Shown here: piece by piece, positions 27,501-39,500 of the stretch
Layout: each line of letters begins with the position of its first letter
Position numbering within the stretch: position 1 is the first letter of the stretch
DNA from: Acanthosoma haemorrhoidale
Lineage: Eukaryota > Arthropoda > Insecta > Hemiptera > Acanthosomatidae
Length of the DNA stretch: 64,000 nucleotides
Assembly: GCA_930367205.1 (NCBI GenBank)
Contig: OV884012.1
Coordinates: 56,999,239 to 57,063,238 of the forward strand
Reading direction: 5' to 3'
Made by a program: the position numbers and the translations under genes
The notes under the pieces: model-generated
Databases searched by the model: none
The model's input: only the letters and a program-made list of their open reading frames with translations
What the model was told of the DNA's origin: nothing

Positions 27501-30500
27501 CTAGAGTCCCTCTAGGCATGTAGTGTATTCTTATTTAGTCTGATTTCAGTGGTGGGTGCCCCTAGAGGCTCGTTGTTGGCGGGCCTAGTGCCGTGATGTC
27601 CACCATTTCCTCTGCTTTACTCGATCTTGTGAGTTGCCATCGTGCCGGTAGCGGTGGGGGTGTCATGTCTTTGAATAGAGGGTTTAGACTGTGTTTCATC
27701 GAGTCTAAGAACTTGATGTGTCTTGTTTTGATGACGTCGGTGATGGTGGGGGGCTCGAACTTTTCGTGCATGTCGGAAGCCTTCATTTCACGAAAGGGGG
27801 TATGCCAGAGTGCCGTTCGCAGGATCTTGTTCTGGAAGCTCTGGAGTCGAGTTATGGTGCTAGCATGTAGAAATCTAAAGAGTGGTGTCCCAAACAGTAG
27901 AGCTGGCCTCAAGAATCTCTTGTATATTAAGAGTTTCAGTCGAAGAGATATGGCCTGGCTTGTGATGAGATGCTGGAGAGAGTAGTAAGTTCAGCGTACT
28001 CGTTTCAATTTCTTCTGCAAATGTGTGCCGAACATCACGTGTCTACCTAGGTTGATGCCTAGGTAGCAGATGCTGTTGGCAAGTTTGCATTGAGTCCCGT
28101 CTATGGTGAAGCTGGGTGGACGCTTTCTTTTCCCATGCTGGAAAGAGAAGATGATACCCTGAGTCTTGGCTGGGTTCACTTGAATGTGGAAAGCTGGCAA
28201 CCTGTCGGCGATTAATTGACTGGCACCCTCTGCAGCCTTTAGAGCTTTCGCTGGGTTCAGGCTGGTGCTGTAGACCCCTATATCGTCCGCATATGCCGCT
28301 ACCTCACAATTGGAGTATGATGCTCCTACTATGTGCGCGGTGTATATGTTCCAGAGGACAGCTCTGACTGCAATATCGTGAAACTGCAGCGGCACGTTGC
28401 AACGAACATGCGCCACAACCAAGTCACTGCGATGATCTCCCTTGACTGTACGAAGGCATTTGACTCCCTAGATACTCCTGCGACGCCTGAACGAGCACGA
28501 ATTTCCTGCACAACTCCAGAACATCATGTCCTCCTACCTAGCAGACAGAACATTTTCTGTGCGAATAGGAGCCGTATTAACCACCAGAAGAGATTTTGTT
28601 GTCGGAGTTCCCCAAGGGTCGGTGCTGGGTACCCCTCCTCTTTACATCCATCCCATGGTTTCCACCCTTTTGTAACTGGAGCAGCAATGATTTGAATCGA
28701 GAATCTGATCCAACATGAAGAAGTTTGGAGGAATATGCACATTGTGACGAGGCAAATGTATGAATATAACCACAACACATAACATGTAACACCAGTATTC
28801 AGCAATACCACAAGAGCTAGAAAAGGACAACAACCTTCACTCACACAGAACAAAAGGATGTTATACTTTAATACTTTAAACAAATAAAACACCTAGAGAA
28901 ATATCACCAACACCACCAATCAATGAGGCAAATGTAAGATAACAGTACGATTACTTTAAGGCAACATTATCGAAGTGACATGTCCTCATGGCCATTGGAA
29001 TGGCCAACGAGGAATATGTTTTTCCCGACTATAGATGAGAAACGACCCTGCATTATCAATATAAAGTAATAGGTATAATTTATTCTTCACAAATAACGAT
29101 TAATTCTAAGAAAAATATGTAGTTACACAAGTTATGATTTGGCTAGAATGAGGCCTACGCTTGTAATGTACACAACGCTGTTCATATTAATGCTCTCAAA
29201 GAGACCGAAATCAAGTGGTAGGTAGTTTCATACCGTTACTTCAGTCAAGAGCGAATATGTTTATTGACGGGACCTATCCATATCCAAAGTTTCCTAGTGC
29301 CAATGATGCGAAAATACTAATAATCGAATAAAATAAAACCTTATAAGACATGTATTAATTAATTATTTGAAAAGTTTAACACGTTAGGAGGTGTAAATCT
29401 CAACTGATAACAGACCATTGTTTTTAGTATCAAATTCAGAATAACATATTTTTAATCAATTGCCTGACAGCACAGAGAAATAAAGACCCTACGTTGCCTA
29501 AAAACGGGTGGTCAAAGTCTACAGTGAGAATGGTGTATTTATGTACATTTCTATATTATATGAGTCGAATGTTATATGTCACCATTTCGTTAAAATACAT
29601 CAGATAAATCCGCTTCGATTTCAACACAATTTTTTTGCCTCCGAGAGATGAAGTGGAGGCTGCCTTCAGAGGTCATAGGCCGCTACGGAATGAACTAATA
29701 ATGCCCCATGAATATGATGGTGGAAAATTCATGAGCCTTTCTATTGATAGGTTTGTTGTTCCTCCTCTTGCTTGCCTTTGGCCTTATTCAGTCAAAACCA
29801 ACACTCACTTGTGTACTCTAATTTCGGGCAGGATGGGCGGGTTATCTACAGGAAACTAACTACCTATCTTGAAATTCCAGAGAAACTACCTTTTTATAGC
29901 AAGTTAATGCTAAATTATTTCAATGCACTTGTAATTTAGATTATAGCAACTTTATTATGAAAAAATTACAATCTGCCTGATTGGGCTATAAGTAACTGTG
30001 CTATATGATCTCGCTCATACCAATTGACAGTTTTCATTCACTCGCTCATTCATACTATATATAAAAACAGCCCAGCGGCCCCCCAAGTCCACATGGTTGT
30101 CACCTCCCTCGCGTGCGAAGGAGGAAGTGGAGTCTTGGGAAGTCCCCAACGCTCCTACGTCAGCCGCGTCACTGGATAAGAGTCAGCGGAGGCTGACCAA
30201 GAGCGCGAGAGCCACAGACGCTCAGGAGATGATTCGAGAAACTGGCCCTTGTCAGGACCCCCACTGTCACTTATTTAAAGCAGGTCACGAGGCCACTGCC
30301 GTCTTAGTCTCCGAGGAGGATTATAGGGATGATTGGTGCAGTGCAATGACTGTGCTAGGTGGTTGGATAGGTTACTATGGAGTTTTATGAACTTGGGAGG
30401 GATGAGTTCAAGAATGTAGGGTATATTCAGATCATTATGAAGGGTTTTGTTGCTGACGTAATAAGGGGCATTTACTATTGTTCTCAGGACGTTTGATTGA

Positions 30501-33500
30501 AAGGATTGGATGCGCTGGATGTTTGACTTTTTTGCTGTCCCCCATAGCTCTATTCCGTATGTCCAGATTGGCTTAAGTATAACTGTGTAAATAAGTAGTT
30601 TATTTTCTATTGAGAGAAAGGATGTCCTTCGAAGTAGTCTGTACAGTTGTCCAAAGCGTCTTTTTAGCCTCGTGTGTGGGTTCCATGTCAGTCTTTTGTC
30701 GAGATGGAAGCCTAAATACCGTACTGTCTCAGACACAGGGAGAGGAATTGAATTTAAAAAGACTGGCGGACAGGACTTGCGGCAGAGGGTAAAGGTTATG
30801 TGGGAACATTTTGCTTCATTGACTTTGATTCGCCATTGGTTGCAGCAATACTCGATCTCGTCAAGGTGTTTTTGAAGGTTTTGGGATGCTATATCAGGTT
30901 CTGGATGGTAGAGGGGACATCAGCGGTGTATATATTATAGAGGATGGGACCAAGGATGCTGCCCTGTGGAACTCCTGCTTTAATGGGATAGTAGTTAGAA
31001 TATTCTAAACCACAGCGGACTTGGAAAAAGCGCACTTGTAATTTAAAATTATAAAAAATTTTAGGGACATAACGTCAGGAAGAGAATAAATAACAATTTC
31101 AAATCTCAATAAGGATTTGCACAGCTTGGCAATACGTAGGAGCAGGATTCGAATCCAGATTTATTTCATATTATAACTAACTAAATTGCTGAACAGGACT
31201 CGCATAATATGATATCTTTATACACTCCGGAGAGCATGATAAAGGTGCGAAAAATTAAAACTATACTAAAAAAAGATATTTAAAAAGAATTTAAACCTCA
31301 TGGACAACTACTTACTTAGATTACTTACTCAAATGTAAATACTCGACTCAAACGACGATGAGCGCATCTATTGATTGGTATTCGAAGCAGAACACTTCGC
31401 AGGAACAGTCGCTCATGGACGAAGCTAGAAGAACGAACCAACATGATATTCCAAGAAGGCATAAAAATATCAACACCCTTTGAAATTTCAAGAAGGGTCT
31501 TGGAGGACATGCTACATTGATAGATGTGGACAACCATACACTCTCGATGTCAGCTGATAGCATACGGAGTATCGACCCCCCCCCCACCCCACATCTACTG
31601 GAACAATGATTTATCGAACCCGTCAAAACAACTTTTCTTCACCTTCTGTACCAATTAAAAAAGAAAAAATGAATGTCGGCAAAATAATCGTAAAGGTTAT
31701 AAAAATCTTTTTCTTCTTCAAACATTTTTTTTTTATGATATTTTCAGAAGTTATGCTTCATGCCTGGACCTGATAAAAATAAAAGCAACCTTATGAAAAA
31801 ATAATGAAGTGTCAGTTATTAATAAATTACGTGTAATTAAAAAACAAATATTTCCCCATCAAATTAAATTAAAGATATCGACATCCTGGTTACATATTAT
31901 GTTTTATGTCTTGATGCTTTAGTGAACTATCAATAAAAAAAATCATATAAACTCTTAATAAATTCATATTCGCTCTAAACCGTGTGATAACTTTCATTTG
32001 TCTCGATTTTAATTTTTTTTACGATTTTCCAAAACATAACAACTAACTGACGCGTTTTCTCGATGAACCGATTTAAATACACAAAGAGACGACTTAAGCG
32101 ATAAATTTAGGATTACATGCTTTTAAATTCCTTATTTTTTCCCCTCTTTGGATTAGATGACCCCTTTCTTCCACAAAAAGAAGATCCCACACTGTAATGG
32201 CTACGCTATGTAAATAGGAATTATAGACACGGAAATTAAAAAAAAACTTCCCATAGGAAATAACAACGACCAACGACGTGACAGCCTACATGGAACAGAT
32301 TCCAGAAGGGCCTGGACACAGCTGGAGAAAGAATCCGTCCATTTGTCGCTGTGAGGTCACACTAACGGGTCCATGCTGTCAACAAAATGTATATCTTCTA
32401 AATAAAATGGCTATGTATATTCTAAGAATAGTTTATTACATGTATTCATGGCACGCAAGCTGCAGCTAGAATGAGCAGCAAAAGCCTGGAATGGTTAAAA
32501 CCAAAGTCAGATGTTTGACAAGCGAGTCTCGGTGTATTGGTCGGACAAGCGGGGCGGCTACGGTATGCTTTCTTAAAATCATAAATAAAAAAACACTTCA
32601 TTTTATTTGTTTAATTTACTTCAAGCTACAAAAATTTGTTCTTTTCAACATAAAAAAAAAATATGAATATTTCTAAACTAATGAAGAAAAAAGCCTATTA
32701 AAACCCGCTTTAGCAATATTAAATTCATTATTTCTGTATCAAATTCCCAAAATATTATTTTTTAAAATATACTTAGATTTCTTTCCGCGTTAGGGTCATA
32801 AATGATCTGAGGTCACTGCTTTTGAGAAATGTCTTGAAAAGCTTATAAATCGGAGAGATTAAAATAGAGTTAGTAAAAATGTTTTTTAAGTTTTTACATA
32901 CATCCTTTTTTTTTTTTATTACTGATTCCAAAAACAGTATTTGTAAAAATGAATTTGGATTTCTTTAGGGGCTTTAACGTTCAGGTTCCATTGCTTCTGA
33001 ACAATGTCTTGAAATGCTTATAATTCGGAGAGAATAAAATAGACGACCAGTTAGTGAAAATGTTCTTCAAGTTAGTTATTTGTTTTTACGTTACCGCATC
33101 TTAATCAAAAGCGTAGTAGCCCGTAGAGTATTGTCGAATATAACTCGAAATTTAAGATTGATGGTATCTTCGGCCGCTAACGTAAAACAGAAATATTTCC
33201 GCTTTGTACCTGTTTGAAACTATAGCTTCTACCAACGGACCACGCGATCTCGTGGAATAGATAATACCAAGAGAGCAAGCGGAGGAGCAGCCCTCACCTG
33301 AGAACAATTGCTACAGATTCCCTAGAACAAGTCCTCTGTTGCGCAAGGTACACTCCGCACATGCTGATTAGTGAGAATAAGTATTTGCAAGAACCAGATG
33401 CTTCTCACGGTCTCCTCAAAATTCCATGGGCTCTGGCGACCAGCTCCCCAACGCTGTCTACATATTAATAATACTATTCACTCAAGTAAACTTCTCTCTT

Positions 33501-36500
33501 TTTCATTGTTTCAGTTTCTCGTTTTTACGTTTTAAAAAACCTTAGTTACAATCAAACAAAAAAACAATAAAAACATGCGAAAGCCGCATTGAAATAAATA
33601 CAATTTAAATGTTTACAATACTCTCCGCGAATATTGCCGGAAAAGGCATTTTCGTTTTTGTTTTGGGGAACTTAGAACTCTTCTCCTATTATAATAAGAA
33701 TAGGGAGAAAGACAGTGTATTTTCATGTAAATCTTAAATTAAAAATATCTTAAATAAAAATTGAGAAATATAATTATTCCAATCGGTAAAAGAATATTCG
33801 TAATATCTCAAACCGTGAATTCAACAAAAGCGACGGAGGAAACCTAGGTCTCTAGCCAGAATAAAACGGCTGCCAAAAAAGAAGCTTGCGTTTCGGGGTC
33901 CTTAGCATAAATTAGCAAAGATCCGTCAAAATAATAAAAGTAATGAAGGAATGATGGATGGATGGAGGAAAACTAGCTTGTGGTGTACACTTTTACAATG
34001 AGAGCGTCAATAATCCACTGAAGGAGATCTCTCATCCCGGTCAACCTTCGTCTGGTATCTGTTCTAGAATGTACATACCTTATATATATATATGCGGTAT
34101 GTAGCGATTACGAAATTTGTTACAAAGACTTGGGTATACGAGTATGGCCCTTACTTGTTAGTGTAATTATTGTCAAAAAAAATGTGGAGTACCGCTGAAA
34201 TAGAGTGGTATCAGAGCAACAAGACATAATACCTGACGACTGAAACCTTTCTATCGTATCCAGGTATTAACTGTGTTCGGTGAATCAGCAGTGTATACTG
34301 AGTACAGAAGAGGTTCTACTCATGCCCCGTGAGGAACTCCAGAAAAATTAGGTGAAGTGATGACAGCGAAGATCCTTGACGAATAAAGAGTGAGGATATA
34401 TTTGCTTAATTTTGTAGAGAATTCATCAAAAACCTAAGATAGGTTTAAGAAATGCTCCAGATGTATGTTATTTCATATGTAAATACAACCATAGTTATTA
34501 ATATTAATCTTAACAATATTAAAAACATTTTATTTTTAACAACTAACTTTTTTTTGTGTCAATTATGAACTAAATTATATTTTTATAAATGTAAATAAAT
34601 GAGGCTAAGAAGCATATAATAAATAATATCGTGAGATGCGGGAATACGCGCGAGTTTCTAACTGTCAAATTATCACTACAAATATCAGGCGAAAGAAATA
34701 TGATCACTGATGAAGTAGAGCCTTTTCAATGGTCAATGAATACTAAGCTAAATTAATTTCATTGTTTACCACACAGTGCCTTCCTGACGTGAAAAACAAG
34801 AATAGTATGATACAAGCGAAAGTCAGTTTTTCGAAATTAATGAAAAAAATTCACTACTCCATATTTGTTACGCGTTTATTTCTTAAAAAGGAAACGTTTA
34901 AAAATGTTATAAATAATTAAATTTGAACATAATGTCGCTAAAAATGCTGCTAATAATTCCACCAATGCGTACTCAACAAGAATGTTGCATATTTCGACAT
35001 AAAAATAAGTGAACATTCAATAAAACTAAACGTGTATATATAATTATAGAAATTCAGTACTTCATAAATTAATGCTGTTTCGTCATCAATACTAGTAGTA
35101 GTATGTTGCTTTCTAATACTCTTCGAATGGTTTCAGCAACCCACTAGGTGTAAAATAACTAGATAACTGAATACATTTATATACAGGAGACACCAAGTGC
35201 CTTTGAATTATACAACTCTAATGACAGTTTATTTTATTCAGATATTCTTGAATGCATTTCAAAGAAATTTTAGAAACCCAGTATAATATCATACTGTATT
35301 AGCGGAATTTTAATGGAGTAGTCCTAGATTTTAACTAAACGATTCACCTTATAATGTAATTTTCAGTTAATAAAAAACATGTTAACAGGACCTGTTTTAT
35401 TATATCATGCCATAGTTTAACAATATATAACTTATATGTAAAACTCGGACACACAAAAAAAACCAAGAGTAATATAGATGCTAAACGTGTATATATAATT
35501 TTAGCAATTCATTACTTCATAAATTTATGCTGTTTCATCATCAATACAACTAGTAGTAGTATTTTGCTCGCTGGCATGGGAGTAATAGCATAATTTCAGA
35601 TACCTCATTGCAAAACAAACAAAACAAATAAAGATCAAGCAAGAATAAACCTTTATGTTTAATACGGCAAAAAGGAATATGATTTCATTCCACAGCTATG
35701 TTATAAGGATGAAAAACGGAAGATGTTAAGACATCGTAGACACGGAGGAAACATCTACGATTCATACCTTAAGAATGAGGGAGGAGCAGGAGAGTAACCT
35801 ACACCGACTCCCATAGTTTGAGTTCAATGGACGTGAAACCGAAATAAAAAATAAATGAATCAGTTGTTATAAAGATATGTTATTATTAAGTATGGAAAAA
35901 AAAGTTTCAACTATATACAACAAGTTCTATTTTAATAATTTGCCGAAAACTTTGATAAAAAAATAACTGTTTAAAAAAACTTTTATTTTTTAGTTGTTTG
36001 CACTAAAGTTTGGAATATAATTTTTTTTTTTTTTAAAAGTTTAAGTATTATTTATTTATTTGCAACGTACTAAAAAAAGTTACTAGCGATTACTTCTACA
36101 ACTACATTTTTCAAGATGCATTAATAACAAAGTGTATTACATTTACTTGTAATTTCATTGATAATCATAACACCAAGTTAGGGCTAATACAAGTGGAATC
36201 AGAATTTAAAATATGGTTTTGTTTTCCCTTTGTCAATATTTCTGTTCTGTATATCTACATTTAATATTTATTTTTCTTATCGTTCAAGCAAAGGCGCATT
36301 ATAAAAAATAGAAGTAAATATTCCAATAGTTTTCGTTTAAATAACAGTTAACAATTATCATGCATCCCTGATCAATATTATATATTCTTAAAAATTCGCA
36401 TTTTTCCAAGGATATTGACTAAATATAGTTGTTAAAAAAAGAATTACAACTCAACCCGACATTATATTAGAAAAGCTATTCGTTGTTAGACTGAATAATA

Positions 36501-39500
36501 ACCAATATATGATACATTGTACTGGTTGTGGGTTGAGATAAGGTAAACAATGTATAATTTTGTATTCCCCCAAGTTTATACTTTTTTTTTTACAAGCGCT
36601 TTCGGCAGCTATACATACATTATATTAAGTGCTCAAAATGTTACTTATATTCACGAGGTCATACTTATTTTCTAAAATAGAAATACAAACTGGTAGGAAG
36701 GCAAAACTAGACGTTCTATATTTAATATATGATGCATTATATCCACGACTCCGAGGAATAAGTGGGTAATTCAAACGAGATATGAGTACATACGGAGTTT
36801 GGTAGGCTTTACTCCATGAAGTATTATTGATTTTGAGTATATTTGGTCATAAATAAAATTTATTTATGAAGCGAGTACTCATTGGTAAGTAAGTTGTAAG
36901 TACTCATTGGTAGTTACAAACCATGGCACTGAAAATATATGTTATAAGAATTATCCTGCTTGTCTTCGTAATCGCAGCATAGAAACTGACCCCTCAAGCT
37001 CGTGCAACAGGCATGTCCGAATTACTGGAATTTTAGTTTTTAGGAATTTGTCCACCGGAAAAAAAGTGAGTTATGTGAAGTAAATATGCACAGGTAAATA
37101 CAAATTATATTAGTGTGTCCCTTAAGAGCGGGTGTTTTCCAAACCGGGGAGTAGTGTATGTCTGAACACGATAACCTTTTTAATAAATTATTCTAGATAC
37201 CTTCTGAATACATAAAAAAAAAATATTTTTTTTTTGCCCAATGTTGGAAGTCACGGCAGACGGGGGTGAGGTGCAGTGATGCCAATGGAAGCCGGCCAGG
37301 TCTGATTCATCATGGGCTAGCGACCAGCAGTCTCACGGGCATTTATAAGGTCCACTTATGCTTCAAGCATTTACTATGTATTTATTCTGAGTCTGTGTCC
37401 GTCGTGTCCACTTTATAATGTCCCTTATTGCTACATGTCTCTCGGTTTCCGTAGAAATAATTTGAGAGCTAAGGGGGAAAAAAAAAAATAGTAATGGTTA
37501 GTCGTGAAATCTAGATTAAGGTGGATGTGCTTGTTGAGACATCTCCTTAAGTTGATAAAAGAAAGATGTTACATAAGCATCAGATGTATGAGATGATTTG
37601 ATGGCGAAGGAAGTAGTAAGCTATTAACGAACGGCTTACGTGTTGATAGAAATAATATGATAGAAAAAATAATTAAGGACAATTGTGTTTTATGGTGATA
37701 ATTTTTTTTTTTTTTTTTAATGGGAACTCCATTTAAAATTTCAAGGCTCGGGATCGAAAGGGTGTGAAAACGTACGGTTTTCGGTTTTGATTAAATTGAA
37801 TTTGGATGAACGAGGTCCTCAGAATACGTGCGTACCTCAGCTAGGCGAAATAAGTGAAGAAAGGTGTTGATGCTAAAGAAAAAAAAAAAGCTTAGAATTC
37901 TCCAATGTATGTTGTAAGTCAGGAATCTTACTCGTCTAAGAAAACTATAAGATATTTCGGGTAGCACGAAACAGAAATTCATCGCCTTAGATGTTTTCTT
38001 CGCATGAACGACGGAATAAGACATCAGCTAGAACAAGGAAGTTCCAATGGGAACTTCGAAAGAAAACTGTGTGTCTTCGCATTAATCAAAGTCGGAAACT
38101 CTCAGGTACGGTTATATAGAAGCCTCAAGCCATATTACCACTATCTAGCATTGAAAGAGCTGACATGAGCTCAGATGTACGAGGAAGTTAAGGCTTGGGT
38201 AGCCCCCCCCCCCCATCTCAACTCTATCCAACCAACTAGCCAGTAAGACTGACAATGACTACTTAAACACTGGGGCGCAGTTTACGACTGCGAAGATGAC
38301 ATCATCGGAGTCCTTTCTAAATATAGAGGCCTATCAATGCCTCACACACACATGCACGCACTAACCAATTACTGGCATTCAAGCAGTGCCACAGCAGCTT
38401 CCTGGTAGCGAGCGGATCACACTATCTGCGTCCATCAACTGTCCCTATCAACAAAGTCTAGCAAGTTTTCTTACAATGAATTTGAGTATTTTCATCGACT
38501 TTCAACTTAGTTCATTATCAACCGAGACGAGATGAGAGAGGTTCTTTGATATTTCTTGACGAAACAATTTCTAATAGTCTAGAGCTACGTTATAGTAGAC
38601 AAGAATTCCATTCCTCTGCTAAAATTCACAAGTAACAAATATTTGTTTATATACAGCGAATTTGTTTTCAGTAAGTGTTAATTAGAAACATATATAAACA
38701 AAATTAAAGATGTGGAAAGTGGAGAAATAATATCTAGAGATGCCTGAATTCGGGCCGGAAGGAGTCAGCGTCGGTCTCTTAAGCTATAATTAAATGACTG
38801 TGAAAAAATTACTAATTATTTTTAAACAAAACTACATGATTTTATTTTATTTTTCGGTCATTACGGTGAACAAAAACCGCATTTTTAACAAATAAAATAA
38901 AAACAACTAAAATATTAACTATGTGATTTAAACCAGTCTGGAACATGTCAAATAAAACACGATTTCTAATCACGTTCAATCAATTTGAAACATCAAATAC
39001 TTATGTTTTCTTGATGACTACTATATTGTAACATCCTTGGTAGACTCTCACTACCTTCCTGACTCCATCCGCCTTTCTAGGCATTCCACACCCCATATCC
39101 TTCTCATACATCCTTCAAATAGGGGTCTCCCCTTAGTGAAAGGCACTTTCCAGCCAAAAATAATTTTCCTTATTTTTCCCACATTCCTATTTTTATAAGT
39201 TTGAGAGCTTAGGAAAAAAAAAAAAAAAAAACTATATTGTAATGAGTTTGCATTGAGCCATCCACTTATTAGATTCCCTACCCCCCCCCCCATCTTCAAT
39301 TTTCAATAATATTAAATTAGCGTATCGAGATCTATCAATCAGTATGGTTAAATTTTGAGTTTCTCCTAACATCTATCACTATCTTTGGGTTCATCAATCT
39401 GCCAAAGGTTGTAATGATAATAGTGCCAACTTAAGGGTTGAAAGTCCTGCCATCATCCATCGCCAAACTTCTATCCTATCCTAAATTTTACATTGTAAGA

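Noticed and set aside
27562..28422. LINE-A open frames as host genes
   Set aside because: Reverse-transcriptase motifs, frameshifts and flanking target duplications show that they are remains of a retrotransposon.
30097..30390. 97-codon plus-strand frame with a Cys/His-containing stretch ([13 protein letters not shown])
   Set aside because: It is antisense to the LINE-B ORF2 end and 3' UTR, and the same sequence recurs as the LINE-B tail at 21.8 kb, so the zinc-finger look is coincidental.
31145..31156. GGATTCGAATCC, like a tRNA B box
   Set aside because: It is a simple palindrome with no A box, acceptor stem or cloverleaf around it on either strand; neither a tRNA nor a tRNA-derived SINE can be supported.
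37700..37720. 17-T run as the tail of a minus-strand retroposon
   Set aside because: No matching 3' end and no flanking target duplication could be found.
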